A stretch of DNA of 64,000 bases from Brachionus rotundiformis (taxonomy: Eukaryota > Rotifera > Eurotatoria > Ploima > Brachionidae). Made by a program: the position numbers and the translations under genes. The stretch lies in NCBI GenBank assembly GCA_016802295.1, contig JAESIW010000090.1, forward strand, positions 1,350,928 to 1,414,927, in the 5' to 3' direction. The notes beneath the pieces are model-generated. The model ran no database searches and was not told the DNA's origin. It worked only from the letters and a program-made list of their open reading frames with translations. This document shows, one piece after another, positions 35,277-46,444 of this stretch (position 1 is its first letter; every line of letters starts with the position of its first letter).

Positions 35277-35573
35277 AAGTTGGTTTCAATTCAGAAAAAC
35301 TTGAATGACAATTTTACTAAAAGAGATAATTTAGTTCAATTATAAGCAAACTTGCTTAATTCAGTAAAATAAGTCTGCAAAATACTGTGCAATTTGATGC
35401 ATTTTGCACGCCATTAAAAAGTATTCAAATCAATTGTGCACTTACTTTGCGGAGTTTCTGCAGACATATATTTTCGTATTAAGCAAATTTGCTTAAACAC
35501 TAAGCGGCTTACAGAACTAAATTATTCTTTAAAGTAAAAAGTTATTCAAATTTTTCTGAATTGAAAAGAACTT
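35277..35573. mobile_element. MITE family C, complete copy
   Basis: The left end AAGTTGGTTTCAATTCAGAA, then AAACTTGAATGAC, is mirrored imperfectly at the right end (GTTATTCAAATTTTTCTGAA, then TTGAAAAGAACTT). Inner arms GCAAACTTGCTTAA and AAGCAAATTTGCTTAA also pair in part. No ORF. Partial relatives at 20028-20090 and 21180-21345. Confidence 0.6.
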
Positions 35574-35905
35574 GGCCTACGGGTCTTTGTCCAAGTCTTG
35601 TCGTATGAGGGCGCCGCTGGCTTCGACCATCTCCCAGTATAGAATCCGAAAGGAGCGAGAATCTGCTGTACAGCTGACCCTCTGCAGACAGTACGTAACT
35701 TTGGAAGCCTTAAGTTAAGACTTTTAAGTCGCTTGGTTTGTGGTTCCAAGCTAGTCTAAATAGTTGCCGAGTTCGCAGCCTTGTGCTCGGATGAGTGGCG
35801 CTGTTTATGATGAACGTCCCACTGGCTTCTTAGGGAAAGTTAGGGCCGTCATAACTCTGCCAAAGCCGGTCCCAAGCCCGGTTGCGAAAAGACGAGGGTG
35901 ACATT
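35574..35905 (+). mobile_element. Retroelement 3'-end repeat, family E, copy 2
   Basis: Nearly identical to 25786-26113, with only a few differences (for example GTTGCGAAAAGACGAGG against GTTGTGAAAAGAGGAGG). It begins exactly where the family C MITE ends, and lies about 280 bp 3' of Raf. The antisense frame at 35546-35749 is a chance ORF of the repeat. Confidence 0.7.
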
Positions 35906-36186
35906 CTAATACATTTATCACTATAAATCATTAAATGCTACAAAATTTATTAAATTATTTGAATAAAATTATTAAATTATCTATTTGTTTTTATTAATTT
36001 AGATTAAACAATTTGAAACTAATTTACTTTATTCAACAAAAAATATTTATATATTTAGATAGAAAAACAATTCATTAATAATATGTAAATTAAAGTGTAC
36101 ATAAAAAAAGAGTATTAATAGTCGATTTAAGGTTAATTAAGAAAAAAAAAAGTAATAAACTATTAACAATTAACGAAACAGTAAAT

Positions 36187-37977
36187 TTAAAACAAATAGC
36201 TTGAGCTAGATTGGGCAACATTTGGCGCTGACTGTGACCGCTTTAGTTCCACTTGGGGCACATAATCGCACTTAACTTGGCCAAGGATCTGATTTATTTG
36301 AGGAAATGGAGGCCGCTTGTCCCTGTCATACTCTGTGCAATGCTTGACCAAGTCGCGTACTAGTTCAGGCGTGTCCTCGCGACACTCGTTTATGTTCAAC
36401 TTTAAACGACCAGAGCCTACCAAAAACAATATCATGCTCTGTTCCTTGTTCTCAAATGGCAACATTCCGCTCATTAGCTCGTACAAAACAACACCGTACG
36501 AGTACACATCGGACATGGTAGTGTACGGGTCGGTCACTTTTTGCTTAATTACCTCAGGCGGCATCCACAATATGGACCCAGTCGGCTGACACCGTTTGGC
36601 GTTTACTTCCTTAAGAGCAGTCTTAACAGTTGCCAGGCCAAAGTCTCCTATTTTAACTGTCCATTTGTAGCTTATTTCCAGCAAGTTGGCCGAACTATTT
36701 GTCTTTGGAATGAGGAATATGTTGTTGGACTTCAAGTCTCTGTGTATTATGTCCTTGGCATGCAAGTACTCCATTCCGATGGCGGTCTGTTTGGCAATGT
36801 CGACCAGCTGACCCATGGGCCACACCACCTCTTCGACGTGCAGGTGTTTGTAAAGACTAGAGCCGGGACACCACTCGGTCACTATGGCCAATTGGTCGCC
36901 CATAAAGCAGCCAATGAACAGAAGTATGTTGTCGTGACGGGTCGACTTTAGAATGGCGACCTCGTTGCGGAACGCTTTCACTTGGTCACATGTGGGATTT
37001 TGGAAGCTGACCGTTTTGACGGCCACCAGGCCGTGAAAAAAGTCAGTGCCCTGGTAGACCACTCCGTACGAGCCGGAGCCGATTCTGTGCTCGCGGTTTA
37101 TTTGCATGCGCGAGAGTGGTATTTCCCAAGAGAGCAGCGAGCTCCATCTGTTCAGTTTTTTGCTCTTTTTGGCGCAGTCTCGGTGCGCCGAGTCGCGTGA
37201 TTTGGACCTGTGCAGCACTTGGGAGCCGTAAAGGGTCCGGGAGTCGGAGTCACTCAACGACCTTGACCTCGGCTGAATTTGTATCTGACCAATGGGCAGT
37301 ATTTGCTCGCTATTGTTCTGCAAGTGGTTCAACTTGCGCTTGAGGCTCAGCGTTTGGCTCCATGTTTGGCTCGGTCGCGGCTTCACAAACACCGACGAAG
37401 AACTTGTCTTAATCGACTGGTTCTTTGGTCTCTTCATCTTGGTGCATATGGTCCGCTCTTTCTTGCTCCTGCAATCGTTGCACAAGCTCACATCGCAGTT
37501 CTTGCACGAATAGATCATGAATCCTTGGTTACACTCGCGCCTGCATATGTCACAAACTTTGTACGAGAAGAATTTATCTCTTATGTTAAACCTGCGCTGT
37601 ATCACATGTCTCACATCACCAAATGGACTTATTACCAAATTGTTGTCGTGTAGAGACGAAGCACGCGTGTCCCAATCTACAATTATACTAATTAAATTTA
37701 ATTAACCATTTAATTAATAAACAATTCTAATTAATGATATATTTTTTTACTTTTTATCTTTAATGTAGGCAACACATTGGTTTATGTCAAGGTTTCTTTT
37801 TTTCAATTTGGCGCCAAGTGCGTCGCGCAGCAATATTTCTTTTTTTTCGACCACAGCCGTCGAATTGGAGAAGTAGATGCGCAAAAAAGCCGGTCTTTGG
37901 TCTTTTTCAATCAGTTGGTTAAACCTGTCACCATTGGTCTTGGAGGCAAACTCAAGTTTTAGCTCTGTCACGGCCAT
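36187..37977 (-). CDS. RAF: Raf Ser/Thr kinase (MAP3K)
   Basis: Ras effector that phosphorylates MEK in the ERK pathway. Two exons, 37977-37751 and 37687-36187, joined across a 63-nt intron in phase 2, give 575 aa (human RAF1 648, BRAF 766). Ras-binding domain at about 30-75 (FLRIYFSNSTAVV...LRDALGAKLKKRNLDINQC); DWDT linker at 80-83 as in other Rafs; C1 zinc finger about 103-155; Ser-rich CR2; N-region SSLLSWEIP; kinase from about 277 with GSGSYGVV, VAVKTV, HRDLKSNN, DFGLATVKT. The activation segment ends WMPPE where Rafs have WMAPE. A C-terminal RSQSAP fits a 14-3-3 site; no equivalent RSxSxP is visible in CR2. The 5' end faces the gene at 38196. Confidence 0.94.
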
Positions 37978-38195
37978 TTTTCCAAATAACTGGTCAATGT
38001 AAATAGAGCATTAGATAGAGCTGTTTTTTTTTGTTAATTTAAGTTTAAATTTTTTTAAAATAGCAAATTAATTAGTAGAAAAAATAATTTATTTTTAATT
38101 CAAGTTTAACTTTACGTTTTATCATTAAATAAAATTTTTTAAATTCCATTTATTTATTTTGATTCTAAAAAAAAGCTAAGAAAAAGCAAGCAAAA
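37978..38195. promoter_or_regulatory. Shared divergent promoter region
   Basis: 218 bp separate the start codons of Raf (-) and the PIP-box protein (+). The interval is AT-rich with no clear TATA box that I would defend. A bidirectional promoter is inferred from geometry only. Confidence 0.45.
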
Positions 38196-38645
38196 ATGGT
38201 CTCAGAGACAGACAAGGCCAGAAAATTGCGCAAACAAATTGAGCAATTGGTGCGCCAGAGCAGAGATTTGGCCGAGTTATACTCGCCAAAAAGCACACAA
38301 TTGGTCACCGATGCGAGAAATTTCATGAAAGAATTGTCAAAAAAAAACTTTGCTCAGCTTCAACTTGTTTCTCTATTCGACCAGCCATTTACCAAGCACT
38401 GGTTTGACTTTATGAGTCAAGTGTCCAAATTTAACCGTCTGGTACAAAGATTTAATCCAGCTAGAATACACCGGATCAACACTTGCCTCAATAAGAAGCG
38501 CTTTTTCCTAAAAAGATACGCCTATGACCAATTTGGCATTTCATTTGAACAATTTGATCTCATTCTCGAAGACAAAAAGCACAAAAATGACCACAAGACA
38601 TACAAACAAAAAAGTCTGGATAAGTTTTTTAGATCAGAGCAATAA
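38196..38645 (+). CDS. Unrecognised 149-aa protein with C-terminal PIP box
   Basis: Single-exon frame from ATG 38196, with no upstream in-frame extension needed. Highly charged, predicted helical (KARKLRKQIEQLVRQSRDLA), with no signal peptide or membrane segment. The C-terminus reads QKSLDKFFRSEQ. QKSLDKFF fits the PCNA-interacting peptide consensus QxxLxxFF, and its position within four residues of the end is typical of small replication or repair factors. The preceding stretch is Lys/His-rich. I cannot name the family. A role at the replication fork is inference from the motif. It is divergent from Raf. Confidence 0.75.
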   Translation: MVSETDKARKLRKQIEQLVRQSRDLAELYSPKSTQLVTDARNFMKELSKKNFAQLQLVSLFDQPFTKHWFDFMSQVSKFNRLVQRFNPARIHRINTCLNKKRFFLKRYAYDQFGISFEQFDLILEDKKHKNDHKTYKQKSLDKFFRSEQ

Positions 38646-39100
38646 TTCTATAAATAAAAAATAATTTTTAAGATAAATTTTATTTTTAATTAATTGACTC
38701 TAAAAGATAACTTGTCTAAAATTTAATTGGTAGTGACCAGTTCGAGCATTGGTCAATTATACAAGAAATTTTCAATAAAAGTAAAAATATTTGTATCTCC
38801 AGTTTTGGCTCTGGTCCTGAATTAGTTTTCAAAAGATTTAATTTTTTATATAAAACCAGAAAGTATGACAAGGTTAGGTCACATTGGCGTAAAAATGGAA
38901 GATAAGTGGCAAAGACATGATAATTTTGGACTTTTTGGACCTCTTGATGTCTGAAAGCCTAAATAAACATTATTTCTTAATTAATTTACCATATTTTTAC
39001 CAATTTAGAATTATTAACATAAATATTTTGCTTGTCACATGACCATAATTATAAAAATATAAAGAAAAGAATTTTTTTAAAGACGCTTTTAAATTTTACC

Positions 39101-39923
39101 ATGCTCTCATTAGCCAACAAGATATCAATAATTACTGGCGCCAGCTCTGGCATTGGCAAGGCCACTGCCATTTTGTTCTCTCAACTCGGCTCCAAACTTG
39201 TTCTAGTCGGTAGGGATGAGGCTGCGCTGGAGCAGACAATGACTCTGTGCAATCCAGAGCTAAAAAATGACATAATCAAGGTCAGTGGTGATTTGTGTAG
39301 CTCGGAAACTTGTCAAAAAATTGTGGAACAAGCTGTGAGCCGATTTGGTACCATAAATATTTTGGTATTTGTGGCAAAAAGTGATTTAACAATTCTTAAA
39401 CCATTCATTTAAGGTAAATGCTGCTGGAATTCTCAAGGGTGGAAGTTTGGAAAACATGAAAATTCAGGACTATGAGTTATCAATGGATACAAACGTCAAA
39501 TCGGCCATGATCCTGACTCAGCTATGCTTGCCTTACTTGATAAAAGAAAAAGGCTCAGTGGTCAATGTTTCTAGTGTTACTGGTACAAGAAGCTTTCCCG
39601 GCGTGTTACCATACTGCATTAGTAAAGCTGCACTCGACCAATTCACAAAGTGTGTCGCTCTTGAGCTGGCTGACAAAGGAGTCAGGGTCAACTCGGTGAA
39701 TCCCGGTGTCATAGTTACAAACTTACACCGCCGAGCTGGTCAAAGCGAAGAGGTGTATGCCAAGTTTTTGGAAAATTGCAAGAACACCCACGCCCTTGGT
39801 CGTCCTGGCACAGGTGAGGAAGTCGCCCGGACCATAGCTTTTTTGGCCTCAGACAATGCATCGTTTATCACTGGCGAACTTGTGCATGTTGATGGCGGAA
39901 GACATGCCATGACACCTAGATAA
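39101..39923 (+). CDS. Short-chain dehydrogenase/reductase, copy 1
   Basis: NAD(P)-dependent oxidoreductase of the classical SDR family, substrate unknown. Exons 39101-39364 and 39414-39923 (49-nt intron, phase 0) give 257 aa, the usual SDR size. TGASSGIGKA cofactor loop near residue 12; NAAG (LV|NAAG, rebuilt across the intron); catalytic Ser in VVNVSS and YxxxK in YCISK; C-terminal GGRHAMTPR. The nearest in-frame ATG to the Rossmann strand (39101) was taken; an upstream ATG at 39032 would add 23 basic residues. It is the tandem paralogue of the next gene, whose intron lies elsewhere. FabG-like or DHRS-like enzymes are the closest by motif. Confidence 0.9.
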
Positions 39924-40393
39924 ATTAATATTATCAAATTTATCTAATTTTTAATTTAAAATTAAATAAAAGCCATTTAAAATTTTATTTAAATATTTAT
40001 TTATCAAATAATTAGGCTAAAAAATAAAAATTTTTTTACTAATTAGAATTAACCAAATGAACAAATCACAAAAAAAGTCAAATAATTAAATTTAATTTTT
40101 TTTAATTATCTAAATTTTTCAAAATTGATTTATCTAAATTGTTAAATTATTAAATTTATCTAAATTGTTTTTAATTTAAAAATTTTTTAACTAAAGATCA
40201 AATTAACTTAACAAAAGAATACTTTTTTAAAAAATTTGATATTAATTTTAATTTAATTTTGGTTAAAAGCTACTTTACCAAAACATAAATCTATTAATTT
40301 TTGAGAACTATTTATAAAAAATTATTATACAATTATATCAAGAAATATTTAAATAAATAAATAAAGATCAAATTAAGTAAAAAATTTGCTCAG

Positions 40394-41207
40394 ATGATAA
40401 GTTTAGCTGGTAAAACAGCAATAATAACTGGTGCTTCGTCTGGTATAGGCAAGGCAACTGCTATTTTATTTTCTAAATTAGGCTCAAGCGTGGTAGTTTT
40501 GGGACGGGATGAAAAAGCTCTAGATGACACTTTATCAAAATGCCAAGAGAATGCAGTCAAAGTTTTAGGAGATATAAGTGATAATCAAGTCCAGGCAAAG
40601 CTGGTTGAGAGCTGTGTTTCAAATTTTGGCAAGATTAACATTCTGGTAAACAATGCAGCCATATTTAGACTGAGCAGCATTTTGGACACAGATATAAAAG
40701 AATATGAGCAAATAATGGATGTAAATTTAAGGTCAGTTATTCAATTGACTGGGCTGTGCGTGCCTTATTTGATCAGAGAGAAAGGCTCTGTGGTCAATGT
40801 GTCCAGCATAGCTGGTAGTAAAAGCTTTCCAGGCTTGCTGCCCTACTCGATGAGCAAGGCTGGTCTTGATCAATTTACCAAGTGTTTAGCTTTAGAACTG
40901 GCCGACCGAGGAGTCAGAGTCAATTCGGTAAAGTAAATACTTGGTCAGTTTTTAAAAAAGTATTTTTCTAAATAGCTATTAAAGTCCAGGAACTATTGAG
41001 ACCAACATACACAGACGTGCTGGCTATTCGGAAGAAGACTACAGGCTTTTTTTGAACAGATGTAGGCAAACACACGCCTTGGGAAGGGCTGGTTATCCCG
41101 ATGAAGTGGCTAATACAATTGCTTTTTTGGCCTCTGATTCATCATCTTTTACCACAGGTGAAATAGTTCATGTTGACGGTGGAAGACATGCCATGAGTCC
41201 TCGATAA
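40394..41207 (+). CDS. Short-chain dehydrogenase/reductase, copy 2
   Basis: Paralogue of the SDR at 39101-39923, in the same orientation. Exons 40394-40932 and 40985-41207 (52-nt intron, phase 2) give 253 aa. TGASSGIGKA, NNAA, VVNVSS, YSMSK and the closing VHVDGGRHAMSPR are all present, so the enzyme looks intact. The intron interrupts NSV|NPG, a position that is uninterrupted in copy 1. Conversely, copy 1's intron site (LVNNAA here) is uninterrupted. NAD(P)-dependent, substrate unknown. Stop at 41205-41207. Confidence 0.9.
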
Positions 41208-41378
41208 AATTTTTATTTTTCAATAAAAAATTTAAAATTAAATTATTTTTTTCTTGGAGACAAAAAAAGTGTCATGTCACTGGTTGCCTAGCAACTGTGA
41301 TAATTTTTGAATAGAAAAGTATGCCAAGGAAAATTTTTCAATTTTTTTGGATAAGAATTATTGTCTGAATATCCGGAA

Positions 41379-44300
41379 ATGCTTCAATTGCAATTGAACA
41401 GAGTGGACTATTGCCAAGTAGGTACCACTGGTCACAAATGTATGAAATTGATGCCAAGTGTTCAAAAAGAACTGCAGCGAGTAGTAGTTGGTGACTCGTC
41501 TGGTGTGGTGCAGTTGTTTTCCATAAAACAAAAAGAACCAGTCAACATATTCAAATCATTGCCATCCAAGCGCATCACTCGCGTGGAACTAGCTGGCAAA
41601 CTGAACGAGACCTATGACAGAATATTCGCCTCTAGTCTTTCCGTAGTCACTGGCTATAGCAAAAAAGGAAAACAATTTTTCAACTTTGAGACAAATATGA
41701 CCGAACCGATCAGATCTATGTGCGTGACAGGTGACAATTTGTGCATAACAGGTAGCTATGTGTACAACTCGTACAAAAATTCCCAAGAAACAGCTTACTA
41801 TTTGTGTCCAGACAAAATAAATGATGTCATATGTTTACCATTGTCTGCACCCGATGCCAAGATAGTTCCCATTTTGGCATGTAATGATCGAACTCTGAGA
41901 GTTCTCGATGTAAGTGTGTCACTAGAGACAAGATAAAATAAGATAAAAATGTCAACTATTTTTATTAAAGGACAGTATTGTTTTGTACGAAACCGAAGTA
42001 GCTGGACCCCCAACCACACTGTCTTTGTTTAACAAACACGGAGGTCTGTCTGGCAAAGAAGTGCTTTATGGCACATCAGATGGCAAAGTTGGTCTTATGG
42101 AAATAAACATGGATGAGCCATTGCCTAAATGGGAGATGGCCAATGACAGACGTCTCGGAGGAGTGAGCTGCTTGGACAGTCATGACATAACAAGTGATGG
42201 CGTATTGGACCTCCTCGTCGCCAGAGAGGATGGCACTGTTGAAGTATACGGCTTTGACTCAATGGACAACCCTGAACTTAGATACACTTATGTAAGTCTG
42301 CACTGGTCAATAAACATAAAGCCTTACATTTTACACAGTACCTAGAATATTCTATTTACTAGCTAATTGTATTTTATGAAGTACCAAAAAATGTTTTAAT
42401 TAGTTTTATTAGAAAAGATGTAATAACAATAATAATATAAGCTTGCGGAGGTGGCTTGCTAGGAAGTCACCTATCCCAGGAACTAATTCTTGACAAGATC
42501 CGACTTAATTCCAACGAGGAATAGATTAAAAATAAAATTAAGTCTCTAATTTGAAAGAATAAATAACAGTTAGTATTAACAAATCAATTAGTATAGTAAA
42601 ATATTGTGGTACAAATGGAGTGCGTTGATTGATTGTGTGAATGATAAGCTTAGTATCAGTTTAAACATTTTATTTATTTATATAATTAAAGTTTAAGCCC
42701 CATGGATAATTTGAAATAAGAATTGATAGAATATTAAATATCCATTTTACAATTAAGTAAAAAATTAAGTTTGTTATATAACAAAAAAATGATTAAGATT
42801 ATTCAACATACAATATTCTATTAAATAAAAATAGTATTTTATCGAGTCGGTTAGTTCATAGTTAATGCATTCAAGGCACCATTCAATCAAAATAACACTG
42901 AGTGCTAAATCATATTTAGTGCAATTTATATGAGTCAGCTCTTCTACTTTTGATAACTGTTTAATAAAAGAAGTATTCTCTCTATCAAATATCTTGTAAT
43001 CTTTCCTTAAGAATTCAATGCTTTTTTCAACGGTTTTGTTTTTTTTGTTTGAGTCCAATAAATCGTTTTATTAAAATATCTTGCCGTATATCAAATTCCT
43101 CTCTTTTCATTCAACTCATTTCACTAATAAAGACATTATTTAAATGATATCTAAAGATTGACTGAGAGAATTGCTTGTATAAGAAAGCTATAGTTTCTGG
43201 CTTCATTAGCTTTAGTTTACATCCAACACTATTTAGAGAGCAAAAACTCTTTTCAACTTTTTTCATCTTATTTTCGTTTAGTTTAAACATTTTATTTAAC
43301 AATAAGTTTTTATATTTCTTCGAACAATACAAGAATACTTGTATAACTAATATAAAGTTGTATTTATAGTCTGATCGTGTCACTATACTACAATATTTTT
43401 AGAAATTGAATTTTTTTTTTATTTAGCTATTTGTTCTCATGAATACTGTTAGATACTGAATGAAACAGTCTTTGTAGTTTATTTTCTTTTGCTTGTACTT
43501 TTCTGCAGTTAGTCTTTTTTGTTATAAAAGGACTAAATTTTCTAATATTAGTAGATTCCGAATAAACAGTTACCCAAAATAAATCTTTCTCTTAACTTAA
43601 AGTAATCCCTATTAAGTTCCTAAATACCGCTAGGGAACAGGCTTATACAAAGTGGATTATAAAAATACTAACTAAAAATCTAATGTGCTACCCAAAAGTA
43701 AAATCACCTAAAGAGTTGCCATTTTTAAAAGCTGAAAATTATCTAATAATTTAATATTATTCTACTACAACGAATATCTTAATGAAACCTAAGGAAAAAA
43801 AAATAAGGAACATATGACTATAAATTTAGGAATCTTAATAATCATCTTGGCAAAATCTTTATAATTCCTTATAAAAGATCTTAATCAAGAATTCTATTAA
43901 GATTCATAAAAAATCTTGATATTATCTTTGCAAGTTTTTTATCTCTGAAATTAATATTTGATACTAAATAAAATAGTTGTAGCTAAGTGGGAATTATTGG
44001 ACAGAATAAGTACCCCCAAAATCGTGTCTTTATCTGACACAACAGATCTGAGACAATTTTTTTAAATTATTTTATTATTTAATTAATTAAATAAAACAAA
44101 AGAATGGAAATGAGGGAGTGACTTCGATCCAAGGCGGGTGCATAGGCACATCAGGCTATGACGAGATAGTTGTCTCGACATACAATGGATGGATATTTGG
44201 ATTGACCACTGAGAGTTTTAACAAAGAATTGGACGCTTTGCCGGCCACTTTGACAATTGACAAAGACTCAAGCGCCAAAATGAACAAATTAAAGTAAATA

Positions 44301-45549
44301 AAATGTACTTTGAGAGGAAATTAAGACTAAATTAAACAGATTAGAGCTGGACAGACTGCAGAGCCAAGTGGGCAAGATGCGAAATGTCTACCAATCAACC
44401 CTAAGTAATCCAAAATCGCTGTCACAGCTTAAAACTTTTCAGATCAACCACAGATTTGAGCTGAACAGGGACGACGCCAGCTACACACTATCCATAGAAG
44501 CCGAGGTACCCATTGACAATGTTCTGATACAATGCGATGTGCCAATTGACTTGCTAGACTCGGAGAAAAACTCATGCGTAGTCAGCTACAGCGAATGCGA
44601 CGAGAATGTAAAGTTAGTTTTGCAATGGATTTAAAAATTTAATATTGAGTCATAGGATGGCAATTTTGTGCTCGTGACGTACCGCTGTCAGGCCAACACG
44701 ACTCGCTTGGACATCAAGATAAGAACCATAGAAGGCCAGTACGGCCTACTGCAGGCCTATGTCACCTCAAGGATTCAGCCCAAGAACTGCCTAGTCAAGC
44801 AGTATGTAATCAAGCCACTGTCTCTTCATCAAAGAACTCATCTAATTGACGACACTAGGCCAATCAATAGGCTCAAGCTTAGTGGTAATTTTAGCCTTGC
44901 TGAGATTCACTCATGGCTTAGCTACTCAGTACCGGAAATACCAGAAAAAGTTCCAGCTGAAAATGAGATCAAATTTTACTTTATAAACACATTTTTGGGC
45001 ACCCAGCTGGAAATAAGCTACAAGTAATGTTAGTAGAGGTGTTTATCTTTGTTTATATTTATTTGAGTTTATAAAAGACAAAATGAAGCAGTATTTAAGT
45101 CTGAGAACGTGTCTACAATATCCATACTAAAGGACGTTCTGTCCAAAAAAGCCACTGACAAAAAAGTTGTCTTAAATATTGACCTGGACACTACGCCCGA
45201 GTCAACTATCTACACACTCAAATGCATTCACCCCATGATCGATTATCACATGCTTTTGGCCAAAAAAGTGCATCTAATTGACGCTCTGAAGGAGTTGGCT
45301 GTCAATGAGAACAGCATGAATTTTTTGACACCAGAATACCAAGAGATATTGGACCATGCCGAACGCTACAAGGACGAATACAAGCGTTCGCCGTCCCACT
45401 TGGAACGCTTGTACGGCATGATCACCGATTTGTACATAGACAAATTTAAATTTAGTGGACAAAATGTCAAGAATAGAGTTAGTATTTTGGTCGAAAAATT
45501 GGACAACTATGATCTTGATGAGCTTATAAAATTTTTTCAAAGTGCATAA
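41379..45549 (+). CDS. BBS7: Bardet-Biedl syndrome 7 protein (BBSome subunit)
   Basis: Core BBSome component required for trafficking of membrane cargo to cilia. Six exons: 41379-41909, 41971-42291, 44103-44293, 44340-44607, 44656-45023, 45078-45549. All phases agree and give 716 aa, against 715 in human. N-terminal beta-propeller (LNRVDYCQVG; GDSSGVVQLF; GKQFFNFETN; SIQGGCIG; YDEIVVSTYNGW), short coiled coil (LELDRLQSQVGKM), GAE-like region (DVPIDLLDSEKNS; TTRLDIKIRTIEGQYG; HQRTH), C-terminal helices (STISILKDVLSKKAT; ERLYGMITDLYIDKFKF). The start ATG aligns with the human start one or two residues before LNR.DY.QVG. Intron 2 (1.8 kb) hosts an antisense LINE remnant and a family-B repeat; the other introns are 46-61 nt. 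Confidence 0.97.
42774..43400 (-). mobile_element. LINE remnant, antisense in BBS7 intron 2
   Basis: Reverse-strand frames give GCKLKLMKPETIAFLYKQFS, then IRQDILIKRFIGL and VEKSIEFLRKDY. These match the C-terminal RT motifs L....A...LY and Q..LIKR.LGL of CR1/Jockey-like elements. Frames are broken by a shift near 43050-43060. Two short antisense ORFs here are therefore transposon debris and not a nested gene. Confidence 0.6.
43445..43665 (+). repeat. Interspersed repeat, family B, copy 2
   Basis: Shares TGAAACAGTCT, TTTCTGCAGTTAGT, CCGAATAAACAGTTACCC-like text and the end GGGAACAGGCTTATACAAAG with 5510-5705. Inside BBS7 intron 2. Confidence 0.6.
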
Positions 45550-45719
45550 ATTTTTAGTCATTTTTTTTTAAACAAATAAAAATAGATAATTTAGAATATT
45601 TTTTTTTTAGTTGTTATAAATTTAGATAAATGGGAAAAAATAAAATTTTATTCGTTTACTTAGATCATCACTTAGTCATTTTTTTGACAAATTTGATAAA
45701 ATATTTATAACAAAATGAC

Positions 45720-46365
45720 TACCGTAAACTCTTGTTTACTACCTCATGGGGTTCAAATAAAAAGGTGGAGGGGTTGTAATTTAAAAAGTAAATTTCTAGT
45801 ATAGGTATTTTAAGATTGAAAAAATTAGAAACCCGGGGTAAAAAAAATATTATTTAATAATTTAAATGGGCTTATAATATAAAGTGCCTATTTTTTAAAT
45901 GCGCTTATAATGAAAAATTCAAATTTTTTGAAAAAAATTTTTAATTTATTTCCATTTCCGACTCATCTTCATCTTCATAGTCATCATCAACATTATCGTC
46001 AGCGCCTAAATCGTCAATAGTTATTTTTACAAATGATCTGTTTTAAAGTTTTAAAAATAATTTAAGAATGATGAAATAATGATCAAGGGTGTGCAATTTT
46101 TTTAAAATTTAAGCTCATGGGTGTGTTTTATTTTGAAAATTTCAATCCCATGAGACTATAAAAAAATTTTTTATAATACACACTGGGGCTATGATGAAAT
46201 TCAGCTAAACTTCATATAAGTATTTCAAAGTTTTTTAAATTAAAATCCCGTAGTTATAATGGAACTTTTTTTGAAAAACCCAGGGCTTCTAGTATATATT
46301 ATGGTGGTGGGGCAATAGCTAAAACCATACCTGTACCCCGGGGTAGTAAACAAGAGTTTACGGTA
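45720..46365. mobile_element. DNA transposon remnant with 24-bp terminal inverted repeats
   Basis: TACCGTAAACTCTTGTTTAC, then TACC, at 45720-45743 is repeated inverted at 46342-46365. 646 bp. On the reverse strand, about 45950-46035 reads VKITIDDLGADDNVDDDYED then EDESEMEIN and a stop. This is an acidic tail of the kind found at the C-terminus of many transposases. The rest of the element is decayed. I could not settle the target-site duplication. Confidence 0.6.
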
Positions 46366-46444
46366 ATAGTTACCAGGTTATTTGTCTTGGCTACGACCAT
46401 TTTCTAATTTTTTAAAAATTATAAGTTTTCTCACCAGCCGGATT

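Noticed and set aside
42774..43383. Nested antisense gene in the BBS7 intron
   Set aside because: The two frames match decayed LINE reverse-transcriptase C-terminal motifs, are shifted relative to each other, and lie beside another repeat.
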